This document shows, piece after piece, positions 15,275-28,460 of a DNA stretch of 64,000 nucleotides (position 1 is its first letter; each line of letters opens with the position of its first letter). A program made the translations under genes and the position numbers. The DNA is from Glandiceps talaboti. Its lineage: Eukaryota; Hemichordata; Enteropneusta; Spengelidae. Where the stretch lies: assembly GCF_964340395.1 (NCBI RefSeq), contig NC_135549.1, forward strand, positions 23,679,342 through 23,743,341, given 5' to 3'. The notes below the pieces were generated by a model. It was not told the DNA's origin, did no database searches, and saw only the letters and a program-made list of their open reading frames with translations.

Positions 15275-15410
15275 CAGATTGGAAGAACCGCGTTTTTTTA
15301 TTGTCTTTTTTAAGTTGATGACCATTTCTGGCAAGACTTCACTCACAATTTTCTCGATTTTACTGATTTTTCTTCTTTATTAAAAAGGTTTAGGGTCGGC
15401 ACCGGATTTC
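15275..15410 (+). repeat. Dispersed repeat R2, copy 1
   Basis: Matches 18685-18835 through GATTGGA-GAAC, TTATTGTC, TTTTTAAGTTGATG, GAGACTTCAC-type and GGGTCGGCA blocks. It directly follows the LINE relic, so it may be its 3' UTR. Confidence 0.55.
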
Positions 15411-15485
15411 TAGAATGGAAGCGTTTGGGGAGTTATGTGTGATTTATTTGTTGAGAAAGGTTCAAAGACAATAAATATCGCCATA

Positions 15486-15530
15486 AGGTGGCACTTGCCG
15501 TTCCAGTGAGGAACGACTAGTGCCACCACG
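15486..15530. repeat. Hairpin of about 42 bp
   Basis: GGTGGCACT...CGTTCC pairs with GGAACG...AGTGCCACC around a five-base loop. No clear target duplication was seen. Confidence 0.5.
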
Positions 15531-15658
15531 GTAGTACTCGACAATTCGATGGACCACGGCCAAGTCCGCCATTCACAATTTTCAAATCACTTGAAATAAA
15601 GCAATCTGGCAAAACTCGCCCATGTGCATTTACAATCTTGTCGCAACTAATTCTAGTA

Positions 15659-15697
15659 GGTAAAACCATAGACCCTCCACCCTGTCTATGGTAAAAC
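15659..15697. mobile_element. Micro palindromic insertion (23 bp) with 8-bp target duplication, CATAGAC family
   Basis: The element at 15667-15689 starts CATAGACCCTCC and ends CCTGTCTAT. GGTAAAAC flanks it exactly at 15659-15666 and 15690-15697. Confidence 0.8.
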
Positions 15698-17449
15698 CTA
15701 GTCGCATTCATAACTTTCATCGAGGGTAAGGTAATTTTAGTCATCAACTTCTATAAAGTCCAAAATGAAACGATAAAACATGTACATTTTGGAAATTATC
15801 CCATGTATAATGCCAGATTATAAAGTGACAAAGAGTGGTTCATCTGAGTGGATAGCTTAACCTCTTGACGATTTATAAACAATGGGAAATAGGCAGCTAT
15901 CTTGATGTTCATTTTAACCTATTTTCCCGGAGAATATTTTCAGAACTGGTATCCAAATTACCAAGATCACGTTTTTCATATTTACTGATATGCCGCTTTA
16001 GTTATGGCCGGTTTTGTGGGATGTTTTGCGTGCACAATGTAAACCACAGACAAGGCATGTAAACTTCTACTTGCAAACCCGTCTATTTCAGGCTTGGCCT
16101 CTTACCACTCTTGGAGGAATTGTACTGACTCCTCCAAGACCACGTCTGACACAGTGGCCTGAAACCCATAGTCTATCGCGAGTATATTGTCTACCCTTCA
16201 AGAGACACACATTCTCTGCCAGTCACCCTTTTAAAAATACGCTTGTTAAACGTCTGCTCCTGGAGTTAAATTTGGTTCAACTCATGAGCAAAATATTTGT
16301 ACGTGACTCCGGGCCCCTTTCAGACAATCCGAATTTTCACGCACGTCCCAATTCGTTTTTTTCCCGTGACAACAATTTTTCTCCTGAGCCTCCCCCTACC
16401 CTAATCTAGTTCCTGACGACCGTATTCCAATTTTACACTACATCTTTACATATTACGTATAGTCAATGTCATTACTCTCGTTGCCGATGTGTTGGCAATT
16501 ATATACATGTATATATATAATATCCATAATCACAACATATTTCCTGCTCAAAGAAGAACTGTTTCAGCTTATTCCATTTCGATATAAACAGACAGAGAGT
16601 CCAGGGATAAAATACCCATGTACTACTCCTTATATTACTGGCTAGGTAATGTCAACCGTAAAATAATCCAAGCACCAGCGTCCCTAAAATCCGTGAAACA
16701 GTGTCGATATTACAGTATTTTGCTGACACTTATTACTTTCTGTAACTGGTCTATATTTGTGATATCATGGTAAATATGCTTGGAATTTATGGCCTAACAA
16801 ACCAGACATTACGTAGATTTGAATATTGAAGAAAATCAAAAACAAAAACAAGGCCATGGCCATGGCCGGTCAGGTACTGATATTAGTACTTTAGACATCA
16901 GTGGGGGTCACACTTGGTCATTGAAACTATATTGACCGACCAAAATTCTAAACATCACGGATAAATAATTTCATATCGAAATGTATGTACGGAGATTCAG
17001 GTTTTTAGACCACGTGGCTTTGACATGACATCATCAGCTAAATTTGCAATACGAAAGTAACGTAAAACATGGATGTATCTAGTAGGGAGCAAAGTCCGCA
17101 TGTCTGTATGGATGTTTGAAGATTTACTATCGGTATATGGGAGGCATAGAGGGAAATATTTGAATAGCGTTATTTAACGTTACATAATTCATAACTGACT
17201 ACTAAACTACCGTCAAGAGGATTGTTTTTGCTTCCATTTATCTGTATTAATTTTTTTTAAAGGCAGTGATGGTGACTGCCAATGCCGGTAGTGAAAATAT
17301 GGCCCGCACATTCTGAAGATTTTTGTATCATACAAGTTCAATGTTGTAGCTGAGAATGTGATTTATATTTATAACTCAGTAGAATGGGTACCGGTACTGA
17401 TGCGAGGGATGTGAACCAACCTTTGTGTTGCGTGCTTTTTAATATCACC

Positions 17450-17492
17450 GTGTGTGTGTGTGTGTTGTTTGTTTGTTTGTTTGTTTGTTTGT
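17450..17492 (+). repeat. (GT)n followed by (TTTG)n
   Basis: GT dinucleotides up to about 17465, then TTTG units to 17492. Confidence 0.9.
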
Positions 17493-18127
17493 AATGTAGA
17501 TTCGTCGTTGATATACTGCTACTAGATCAGACCGTGGGTTATACTTCCATGATCAGAACATGACCAGACACAACTCTCCACGGCACCATTTTGGTTTTAC
17601 AACTTTGATTACTTTGTTTTGAATAGCTTTTGTCAAGTTCTTGACTTTCCTGATATGACAATAAAGCAAGGGCGGTGAAATATTATTATAGTAGTCCTTC
17701 AAAAAACAAGACAATTTTGAAACTTTTAGTGGAAAATGTTAGTGAAGACACAGTTTACCCGCATAAATTAACTAACAAAAGACAAAAGAAATGTACACAT
17801 GGTTCATTTTCTAGGTGTCGACCTCATGAATATGCACCAAGATTTAGAACCGAGTCAGCTTTAAATGCGTTCACACCTCCAAATCTGGTCTGGACAATAT
17901 TGTCTGGGCTTAGTCACCCTTTTATGCGGACTACAGAGCGGCCCTGGTGCGGACTATTTCTGCCACCTATTAATGCCTGAAAGTCAAGTGGCATATGCTG
18001 AGGTTGTGTACAACCAGCAACCCATAACATTTTAGCAAACTACAGTTCTACCTCAGTATGGCTATTAGCCATGCTAGGTAGTTACTATAATGATTAATAT
18101 AATGGTTGTCTTGGTAAAAGTTGTCGA

Positions 18128-18182
18128 CCCCCCCCCCCAAAAAAAAAAAAGAAGAAAAAAAAAGAAAAAAAGAAAAAAAAAG
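18128..18182 (+). repeat. Poly-C/poly-A low-complexity tract
   Basis: Ten C residues, then A-rich sequence with scattered G. It resembles a decayed poly-A tail, but no retroposed gene was recognised beside it. Confidence 0.8.
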
Positions 18183-18684
18183 ATCAACAAAACATTCTAT
18201 GATATTGAAAGCGCTCCTGGCATGTAATTCCATAGAACAGTTTCCTGTAGGGAATGGCAGCGATTTCATTCAAACTCAAAGACAGAGATGTTGCTAACCA
18301 ACGTGAACAGCCATAAAAAATTGTATGTGAATGAGTATGACTCTGAGATCCCGCTAACGGTTTCATTGTTGTCGGTCTAACCAGAGACACTGGAGAACTT
18401 CACTGTCTATGATCTAATCGTATTGCTCAGTGTGAAAACCGTGCAAAGCGTTACTATTTTGGCGTTGTATTTTCGCACATTTTTGGTTCACAAGGGTCCA
18501 ATAATTTAAGCTTGAGTTAGGAAATAGGCCTATTAAAAAAATTGTGTTGTTCCGATTAGGCAAAATAAATAAATAGGTGGGGTAGGTAGATTTATTTTTA
18601 TTCATGTGCGAGTGTCTAATTCTGGTTTTCCATTTTTTCCAAATGATCTCTGTGTTATTGGCTTCTTTCCATTAGATGTACAAC

Positions 18685-18835
18685 CATTACAGATTGGAGG
18701 AACAGTTTTATATTGTCTTTTTAAGTTGATGTCAGTTTCTGCATCCACTATGTCTCGTGAGACTTCACAATTGTTGCGATTTTGTTAGTTTTTCAAGAAC
18801 ACGTAAAAAAAGAGTTAAGGGTCGGCAGTGAAAAA
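18685..18835 (+). repeat. Dispersed repeat R2, copy 2
   Basis: Matches the segment at 15275-15410 that follows the LINE relic there. Confidence 0.55.
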
Positions 18836-19468
18836 CTAGGTGGGTAGGGTAACAGAAACCAAACAGTTATTTTTTAGGCCTAAGGCATAACGTAGCATAT
18901 AAATCTACCCAACCTGCGCGAGCAAGATCTGCATCGGTCAATGTAATATTTACATGGTCTATTACAATTTGGTAAAGTGTACCATTGTATATGCTTGTGC
19001 GAGACGTAAAAAACATCATGCCGTCTAATTGTACGAAACGATTTAGTCACTATGGTTTTGAAGTCAGTGAGATAATGTTTGTGAAGTACCCGGTATCGTG
19101 ATGTTATCGCTTGTATAGAAAAACCATCACTGAGGCAAAATCTCACTTTTATCATCATTCATTTTTTAAAGTCTTCAATCATGCCAATTAAAAATATGGA
19201 TACTGCAGTCATTTATGTGACTTTTTTTTCCAAAAATGTTTATCGTGCATCTCGATTATATTTTTTTTCGTCTTCGTAACATCTTTTTTTTTATTGTGCC
19301 AAAAGTAGTAGCTACCACATATAGAACAGTGGAAAAATACCGAATGAGACTCAGAAATGTAAAATCATTTACTTCAATGTCCAAATCAAATGCGGACATC
19401 AGAAAATGATGCATGCACGTTGTGATGGACTCGTGATTAGCTCTAGTCCAGATGCCAATTGGTATCTA

Positions 19469-19519
19469 ACTAAACCATAGACAATAGAGAGGGTCCTCTC
19501 TATTTTCTATGACTAAACC
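19469..19519. mobile_element. Micro palindromic insertion (about 35 bp) with 8-bp target duplication, CATAGAC family
   Basis: The insertion starts CATAGACAATAGAGAGGG and ends CCTCTCTATTTTCTATG. ACTAAACC flanks it at 19469-19476 and 19512-19519. A related segment at 12200-12240 shows the site without the insertion, which supports true transposition rather than a chance hairpin. Confidence 0.82.
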
Positions 19520-22500
19520 AAGTTTAGTGAGTGGAGGTGTAAATGGTAACGATACTGTTTAGGAACACGGTGATAGGAACTAGACGAGATTAGCACTGAC
19601 AACACACGCTCCGCGAACTCCAGCAAAGAGGCCTGGTGGGGTATATAGAGACTTGTCAGAGTTGTCGGAGCTACTGTTCATGTACATATAAGTTCCACGT
19701 ATTCTCAATTTATTTCGTGCTGGATAGAAAACAGTCAGTATAGTCCTTGTGTTCTCCAGTGTATAGCCGATGGATTGGATAGTGAGAGTCATGATATGTG
19801 TGATACATTGTAGTTTATACACCAGAACTGAATTTTAGACTGATCCCGTCGGCATCTTCAGAGAAAGCATCAAGCGGGTACCACAATAAACTGAAAACGT
19901 AACGACTATAAGCATAACTATAAGTTTTAATTTACATGGAACTACGGTCATATTTGATAAGCTTATCCCCCACTTCCACATATGGTCTCATACCCCTTGG
20001 TCAGCGAAAAGCCAATCATGTTCATGTCCGGACATACGAGTTATAAATGGGGCGGTCATATGGGTTAAGTTAGGGTGGAATATAATATATGGAAAAAGTC
20101 TGATTGATACTGGCTGTGATGGGTAGTAGAGCATTTTTTAATTGTCAAAAACAGGGTTGGGGGCCGAATGATATGATTCAAAACGTCATGACTTTCTGGT
20201 ATATCTTTGTTGTCATGGTGTGTTTCCAGTTGAGGATGGCTGTCTTTGACTGGCTACAACAGTAAGTGACTGATTTTGAAAGCAAAGAAAGTGGAAGAAC
20301 ATTGGTGTTAGTTAAAAAACTATTGTTATTAAAGATATACAAGTAAACGCAGCAAAACAATTGAGAGTCGGTACGGAAAGGAACAGATGACCACAGGAAG
20401 GTGTTCAGCTGTTCTTCATTGTTCTTTGCAATTTGACGACCGGGCGATCACATACTAGTAGTTGTCAGTGTTTTCGCTAAAGCAAAATACACGGAGATGG
20501 TTCAAAATCACTTGACTATCATTTCACTCTTATTTAAATCTACAAATATCTCATTAATATTTTCTCCCAGCTTACTTCAAACTATATGACATTTTCCATG
20601 AAAAAAAGGTGCGTATCTGGAGCAAAGAAGTGTTTCAGATATCAGAGTGTTCACGTTTGCGTGACCAAGACATAGACATAGACTGGCAAGCGACGCCATG
20701 AATTGTGATCGAATCCCAGGGTCGGATCGGTTGTAGATCAGTGTTCATGATAATTCATTTGCGTGTTCAATTACTAAGTCATCGATGTAGGGTTATAAAT
20801 TCAGTGACTACACCATCAACAAAGTTACTTCTTACTATAAATCATGTTGAAAAAGACCCTAGGAAAATGTCTAAGCAACAATGACGGGTGTTACTTTTTT
20901 GCAGTGTTTATCCAAATAGTAATCGTCGAATAACGTGACCCTGGCTGAAAACTGCGACAGTGAGTGTACCATAAATTCCCAAAACAGACTGACCAGAACA
21001 GACATATTGACACACAAAAAGTGTGCAAGTTTACATCTTGTGACAGGTTTGGTTGGGGTCACCTCCATCGGCTAATGGTCGAAATCGTCATTGTAAAATA
21101 TTTTTAATTACCCTCAACTACAAATCAGCGTATCGTTGACGATCATTTCAATCGTAAGTGTTTAGAACTGATTCAGGAGTAAAACGTAGAATTATTAATG
21201 ACAATGGTATGCAAAGTTTTGTTGTTTAACAATCATCAGCGATTTGGCATGTTTGCACAAACCACAGATACTTGTTAGTGCATACACTTTTGATACTTCT
21301 ATTCTATAAGGTAAAGGCTAAATTTAAAAAGACATGATCCCAGTATTAACTTTTTTGTTGCGGCTATATTTCCTAAGTGAGGTGTGCCAAAGAAAGTTTT
21401 CCCATGATACTTTGCGCCAGTGCGACTTTTTGACATTGTACGTTCGATGTTCCCAATGAGTAAATGGAATTTTATCGAGAAGTCTATTCATATTTGTTTA
21501 TGACAGCAAGATATTTTCAATTTTCTGTTTTTGGTCATTTTTGGGGTCAAAAACTGTCATTTGTTTTGTAAATAAAAGAATTCAAAGTAAAAATGAATGA
21601 CAGCCGCAAAACTAATCGATTGAATGGGCTGACATTTGGTGTGCAGGTATGTTAGAGTATCTGGATGAAGAATTCTTCAAGAAAATTTGAAGATGACATT
21701 GATATGCAAATACGTCTAAAACGTGCTGTGTAGTATCATATTATAGCCATGTTATTTTACAATACTCGTGAGAAAGTAGAATTTATTGGTGAAGTAAAGT
21801 TGCTCATACACCTAAGAAAATTTGACTACACTTGAATACATAATGAGCAAATGAAATGATCACAACAATCACATATCTTTGTAATGTTATGACTATACAA
21901 GATCTAATACAGGGACGAATGGGGTACTTATCAAATAATGCCCTCCGGAACTCAGAAATAAATGTAGATGCGCTGTACCATGCAGTTACGATCAGCGGTT
22001 TTGAACTATGGAGGTAGGAAGGAAGGAGGTAGGAAGGATTATAGTCCTACCACCATTTCTGAACAAAATCGTTGTCCTTGAATTGGAATGGTATGCTTTT
22101 AATACAAAAGTTGCACAAACATATGTTCTTGCTTTCAAAAGTTTTAGAATTAACACCATGATTTCACCGTCGCCCATACTGAGGTTTTCCTGCATCTATT
22201 GCTATGGATTTTGTTGGTGGGACTTTGCTGTACTGTATGAACACTTGTTCAGACTCAGGCCACTAAAACACAATTGCAAAAAAAACCCGTAAAGACACGA
22301 AGTATCGTTTTGCACAACGTTCGGCTTGAAGCAGGTTTGAAGGGTAACCATGCACGACAGAGAAGATGGGTTTAGAGCCCCATTTACACCTAAAACAAAA
22401 AGCGATTCTAGTCTGTTCCTATTATAGTGGTCTGAGGTTCAGATCAAAGTGCCGCATTCATCCACAACATAAAAAATCATAGACCCTACACGACTGGCGT

Positions 22501-23554
22501 TTGTAAAAGTCAGTTTTAAACCATAATTACTACACCTCTTTATCTTCTCGGCAAGAACATGCAGTGCTGCAATCCAACGTGAGGACCTCTCACCAACTTT
22601 CAGATCACTTCACATTGGGAACGTTGGTGAGAGTTCTACTAATATAATTCAGACTGAGGCAAAAAATATAGCCTTTCTGAGTTGAAATCCGAGGTTTAAA
22701 TCCTGATATCTGAAAATTCCCAATCAACCCAGATTACATTGAATAAAAAATAAGTCTAACAAACAATTTATGATTTTTCAGTCCCGAAACTTGCTATTAT
22801 CCATACACTGTATACAAAGCTAAATACACGGTGATTGGTGTATCGCACTCCTTGACTGAGTGGGTCGGAAAAAAAATAGGTAGACTCACTTGTCATAAAT
22901 CGATTTATAAATCCACAAAGGCACTGTGACAACTAAAGCAGTCCCTTTACAGACCATTTTTCTTTAGAAATAAATAGGCTAAAACAATACTGAATGACAG
23001 GCAGTCCAAGGTATGCGAAACCATAAGCGAGCGCGTACTCACGATGCTAGATTAACACACTATTTTACCTGCGCATTGAAGACGCACAGTAAAAAGACCA
23101 GTTTTCAACATTAATGCAGGAAATACAAAGCTAACAATTCAAAATTGTATAAAATGTAAGAAAACAAAAAACAGGCGACAGTCAGAGCATGCATGAACTT
23201 CGATTTACAATACCATTATTAAGTTCTTGCATTTTGGGGCTAATGAAGTCATAGAGACTAGAGTGGGCGAGTTTCCTCACAGTTAGTATAATCAATGGCA
23301 CCGTGATAATTCTGACTTTCACTTGAAACTGGACCAGAACAGTCTAGGTCGGACGAGTCGTCATCATCAATTCAAAGGCGACGTAACCAAATATACACCG
23401 TGAATTCATCTTAGATCGCACCGAGTTGAACAATCATGTCTGTCATTGTAGAATGTAGACCTTTACGCTGTTTGACCGACTATTGAAGTATAACCCACAT
23501 AGGTGATATTTCATTGACCTACATGGAAATGCTTGTAAATACTTTTTGCAAGTA
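19520..23554. other. Spacer without recognisable gene
   Basis: Four kilobases of AT-rich DNA. A minus-strand frame at 19580-19822 (80 codons) has protein-like composition, but I recognise no family. No other signature was found. Confidence 0.45.
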
Positions 23555-23600
23555 GTAGTAGCTCAGACCACTCTAGTATTTTAGTGGTCTGAGGTAGTAG
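23555..23600. mobile_element. Micro palindromic insertion (32 bp) with 7-bp target duplication, CTCAG family
   Basis: The element at 23562-23593 starts CTCAGACCACT and ends AGTGGTCTGAG. GTAGTAG flanks it at 23555-23561 and 23594-23600. The flank is a simple repeat, which weakens the duplication call. Confidence 0.6.
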
Positions 23601-23857
23601 TAAGAGTTTTTGCTAACGTTTACATGCTAGCGTAGTTGTACATGTACGTATACATGTCAGTTCGTATGTACATGTACATTAAATGTAGCTCTCATCATAT
23701 CATACACTGTACATGTGTGTAACCCTTTTCTTTTGCACCCTCCCCCTCCGCCTTCATGTGGTCAAACACAGACAACTAACTAACTAAATAGTGTTACTGT
23801 TAGTTTTCTGTGGGTCAAACAATTAGTGTACACGCCTTGAATCACATGCAGGCGAGA

Positions 23858-24282
<425 letters not shown>

Positions 24283-24575
24283 GGAAGTCAGTGGTAAGAT
24301 TTGTCCGTAGTACAGTGCTCGATACGTCTGCACGCAGAGCGGAGTATATGTTGAGGGTAGAAGAAAATCAAGTCGGGTTTTTCGTCTCTACAAGCCTGTA
24401 GAGACGACAGGCTTGTAGAGACGAAAAACCCGACTTGATTTTCTTCTACCCTCAACATATATATATATATATATATAGGAAGTCAGTGGTAAGATTTGTC
24501 CGTAGTACAGTGCTCGATACGTCTGCACGCAGAGCGGAGTATATGTTGAGGGTAGAAGAAAATCAAGTCGGATTT

Positions 24576-24617
24576 TTCGTCTCTACAAGCCTGTTTCGTG
24601 AGTAAATCACTCGTCAG
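24576..24617 (-). ncRNA. Hammerhead core, inverted copy (minus strand)
   Basis: Reverse complement of the neighbouring hammerhead: same CTGACGA, stem II, GAAA and GTA triplet. On this strand the bases before the core (GTAC) do not pair well with the bases after the cleavage site, so stem I is poor and activity is doubtful. Confidence 0.55.
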
Positions 24618-24627
24618 GTACATCAAC

Positions 24628-24672
24628 ATCTCCTGACGAGTGATTTACTCACGAAACAGGCTTGTAGAGACG
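24628..24672 (+). ncRNA. Hammerhead ribozyme motif (plus strand)
   Basis: Core CTGACGA at 24633-24639, stem II GTGA-UUUAC-UCAC at 24640-24652 with the preferred G-C closing pair, then GAAA at 24653-24656. Stem III is a very short ACA/TGT helix over a GGCT loop, followed by the cleavage triplet GTA at 24664-24666. Stem I pairs TCTC (24629-24632 area) with GAGA (24667-24670). All invariant core residues are present. The tiny stem III is typical of PLE hammerheads, which are reported to work best as dimers. Activity is inferred, not shown. Confidence 0.75.
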
Positions 24673-24755
24673 AAAAACCCGACTTGATTTTCTTCTACCC
24701 TCAACATATATATATATATATATATATAGTTTTGGTAGTACTGGAACTCTTTCTT

Positions 24756-24800
24756 GGGTGTAACTCGGAGTTTCACGCATATTGCGATCATCAGACACTC
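24756..24800 (-). ncRNA. Second, divergent hammerhead-like motif (minus strand)
   Basis: Minus strand reads GTGT, CTGATGA, a CGCA-ATA-TGCG stem II with a U-U closing mismatch, GAAA, a CTC/GAG stem III over one base and GTT as cleavage triplet, then ACAC that pairs with the GTGT (stem I). The core is complete, but the closing mismatch and the one-base loop make it weaker than the plus-strand motif. It lies 90 bp from the inverted pair, across a TA tract. Confidence 0.5.
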
Positions 24801-24954
24801 TGAGGCCTACTCTCTGGGTGTGCTGTATATATAGAGTGTGGACAATAGAAATACCATCACTATTGTCTGTGTCGGTGGGTAGGTGTTGTATGTGTGGAGG
24901 TGTTGGTTGTTATTGTGTGGGTTATTGGGTGCGGACAAGTAAGTGTTGGCGGGT

Positions 24955-24955
<1 letters not shown>

Positions 24956-24999
<44 letters not shown>
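24956..24999. repeat. (TA)n microsatellite
   Basis: TA dinucleotides that close the GT-rich stretch 24800-24955 after the hammerhead repeats. Confidence 0.93.
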
Positions 25000-25002
<3 letters not shown>

Positions 25003-26387
25003 GCGCTCTATCTGGATCTGTTATACCAATAGGTTGAGATATGGTAAGCTGGTATTATGTACGTACCTTAATACAGGTTAACGCGATGACTGACGATTCT
25101 GTATACACCTTTGATACAAAAATATTCACCTATAAACAACTACTGTACTTCTTTGTACTTTGAAAAACAGTATGGCATAGTATACGATTTAGTCGAGCGA
25201 GCTGTATCGTCATATCAGGTGAGTCGACTCATTGGTTTCTACAAATTGGTACTTTTATAGGTTGGTGACATGCGCATAAATTTCGAACATCTACGAGTTT
25301 TGACCCAAGCACATAAGCCTTAACAAAGTAAGCGAGAACTTCATATAATGTCAGTGTAAAGTTTCCGAATTTTTACAAACTTTTTCCGTAATTAACCAAT
25401 TCGTGGTATTTACAAGCTGTGGTATTTTATTGACAAATAAAATCCGTGGAAACGATATTGTATCAACCACCGTCAAAACGGTCTAACCATGTCAGAGTGT
25501 ACAAAACAACGTAGGTGATTTGATAAACAAGTCATTTAGATCACTGAGTTAAAGTTGTAATTTGATAATTTCAGATTATATATAAGCGGGAAAATACAGT
25601 GAACCAATTGCAAGAAGATATGATATAATATTGATTGAAGAGTTTTAATAACAATCGATTCTTCTGTTATATGCAGCTAAATATAATACGATGAGTACAT
25701 ACTTTCACATCTTTCAAATTACTCAGTTTTCTCAATATTACCCAAGTGCAACTTGGTTATTCAGTTTAAGTCCATATTTTCAGACTTCATCAGTTTACTT
25801 TTTGGTCAACGAACGAGGAATAGTATTATGTTACATGATATTAAGGGAAACGGCTAACACTTTAGTACTAAATCTGCAACAAAGACTAATTTTTACCAAT
25901 CAACTAAATATATATTCGCTTAAAATGGCTATTCGCTTAAAATGGCTAAATTAGTAATCACAAACAGACATAGCACCGGTACCTGTTAATATCAGGTCAC
26001 ATATACGTATTATATACTAAGAGCCTTCAAAAAAATGTAATCTGACTCCAAATATATGTTGGTTTTGTTTTGTTTTGCTATGATACCTTTCTGGTCGATG
26101 GAGGACTGATGTTAGCGTCTGTCCGGCTAACATCTTCAAACGCGAAAGATTGGTGACCCTGACGAAAGGTAGTTTAGTTTAATTTACAATACCTTTTTAC
26201 ACGTCTCTCCACGATTAAAGATATGTGTTTTTAATAACATGTGTATATTATTACAATACATAGAAAAGGTGCTGAAATGGCAGCCTGTTACACTATATCA
26301 ACAAATGAATTGTTACGGCCCCTATGTATCAGATGATGGGTCGTATCTGTAATAAAGGAATAAGGGAACTCGAAATGGTGCTTCACT
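25000..26387. other. Spacer upstream of copy D
   Basis: No supported gene. A 10-bp hairpin (GATGTTAGC / GCTAACATC) lies at 26107-26135. No TATA box was found just before the copy D start. Confidence 0.45.
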
Positions 26388-27578
26388 ATGACGTCTCGTT
26401 TGAAGCAAATACTCACTGCTCTATTTGTTGCAGTTCAATTCTCGATTATTGTTTTAATGGAAGACTGGAAGCAGTAGCATGAGTAGAGCTGAGTCATTAT
26501 TGACACCACCTACTAATCTAGTGATGATCGCATAGAAGAACTAGTACTGTTGGTGCAACACAATACGACAGGCATCTCAGAGGAGGAAAGCAATATTGCT
26601 GCTGGACAGAAACCTGGAAAATCAACGGGTGAGGTATCAGAACTGAGAAATATAACTGACTCTGTAGAAGGTGCAAAGGTTTGTTTTTGTGTTTATAAAG
26701 CAACTCAATTTAATGTGTAGACAAATATGTTTTAATTTGGCTGTAAAGAAGGAACGTATTTTATAACGTGCATCGTGTATTACTTAATTCAAAAAAATAT
26801 TAATACTATTTCTCAACCATACTACATAGATTGTATTACACAAGAAAAATGATACATCTTCTATAATATATTTCGCAAACATGTAGGTATAGTTTTATAT
26901 TCATTAAAAATTAGTCAATAAATTATAAAAAGACATTGTATTTGTTAATCAGTGGTCAATATTATCCGTAGGTGGTGTAGTTTCAAGTTTAAATCTTTGA
27001 GTGAAAGCTTGGTTTTGATCAAACAACAGCAATCTATTCAATGAAAAGTGTTAAAATACTGATAATTAGACATTGCGCATTTTAATCACTGGTTGACCTT
27101 AGCATTCCAATAACAGGTTTAAATCGTGATCGCCGTTGAGAGCGCTGATTTTTGGGTACGACGACCCCCCAAAATCAAATGATTTGATTTTAATCATGTG
27201 CGTATGCAGTTAAAAAAATACATTCACCCATAGGGTGATTCATTACTGTTCAGGGTGTAATATATTACGAGTGAGTTATTGTATCTAACAAAACATTTAA
27301 AAAAATATGTTCAGTTGCAAATAGTGCAGCTTTAAAAGAAGAATGACCCGTATGGGGAAATGTAAATAACATTATCAAATGAGGTTTAATAACAGAATGA
27401 GATTCTATCGTCTAACATTCTTGCAATATCGGAATACAATTTGTCATTAGCTTTGCATGGGTATATACGTGTCTCTAGATCTCGTGCCGATTGTGAGCAC
27501 TTGTCAGTAATCATACAATATAAAACATGTGCAAATTTTTGACGTTATTCCATGTAAAACACATATCTGTACATGGAT

Positions 27579-28460
27579 GAGACAAGATAGGATATTTCTA
27601 ATTTACGTTCAATGGTCCATTTTCTTTCCTTAAAGCTACATGTACACTGGCTGCATCTGAATTTTTTTGCTAGATACAATAACTTATTCGTAATAGATAT
27701 CCTACACCCTGAACTGGTATTGAATCACCTGTAGATGAATGTATTTCTTTGTACCTGTATACATGATATGATACAAGAAATCAAATCAAATTTATTTGAA
27801 CGAACGCCCTCAACGGTAATACCGTTTTCAACCTGTTTCTGAACTTCTTATGGATAAGATTGACAACGTATTAACATATACAATGTCATGTTAAAGTATA
27901 TGTATTTTAACCATTTCCATTTTTATAGATTATGGTTTTCATAACAAAACAGGATAATTATGCTTTATACAAACCAGTGCAGTATTGTCATATAGCGACA
28001 GATTTAAACCATGCTTTTGCTCGAAATATAAAATTACACCACACTGCCTACGGATAACTTTGACCACTTATTAATATACACAATGTCTCTTTTATAAATA
28101 ATGACCACATTTTAGTGAATATATCATTGGTTACTTGATGAAGAAAAAATGTCCCAGTTGCAGCCAGTGCAGGTCTAAATAAACCACCAAAGTCTCAAAG
28201 CAACAAGTAATAATTGAAATGAATTAAATTGAATTGAAATGTATTCCCCCCACCCCCAGAAAATGAAAACAAAGTATACACTCTTTGGAACTAATACAAA
28301 ACAAAATTCTGCTGAGGGCCATGGAAATAGTTCCCAAGGAACTAATCAAAGTCCACTGACCAAACATACATAAAAGTAAATAAAATAAAGTACGAGTTAT
28401 AACAACAAAAATTCATCTCTTGTGAATAGTGATGGAGATTATGTCAATGGCAAAATTATA
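27579..28460 (+). repeat. Segment shared by copies D and C (intron 1)
   Basis: Matches 50558-51415 at high identity, from AGATAGGATATTTCTAA to TCAATGGCAAAATTATA. In copy C the match is cut at that point by a LINE and resumes at about 52750-52805. Confidence 0.85.

Larger units (their letters stand above)
15700..18684. other. Spacer without recognisable gene; R1 copy at 16241-16350
   Basis: The only internal item recognised is an R1 repeat copy (TCTGCTCCTGGAGTT to TTTTCACGCACG), plus simple repeats at 17450-17492 and 18128-18182. The frame at 17675-17980 is about 100 codons, but I recognise no family and see no splice support, so I do not call it. Confidence 0.45.
24283..24728. mobile_element. 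Tandem pair of foldback PLE terminal repeats
   Basis: Two units begin with the same TAGGAAGTCAGTGG (24283 and 24476). Each carries GTGCTCGATACGTCTGCACG, then long inverted arms that start TTGAGGGTAGAAG and meet in the middle, and each ends in TA repeats. The arms of unit 2 contain the hammerhead core in both orientations. In unit 1 the core is missing and the arms meet at CCTGTAGAGACGACAGG. The ACAAGCCTGTTTCGTG...TCGTCAGG pattern is what I know from terminal repeats of hammerhead-bearing PLEs. Confidence 0.75.

Noticed and set aside
15517-15747. 76-codon minus-strand frame
   Set aside because: It contains a micro palindromic insertion in its middle and has no family resemblance; chance is more likely.
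17675-17980. 101-codon plus-strand frame
   Set aside because: No recognisable motif and no repeat or splice support.
19580-19822. 80-codon minus-strand frame with protein-like composition
   Set aside because: No family, no splice context and no duplicate copy to test; not called as a gene.
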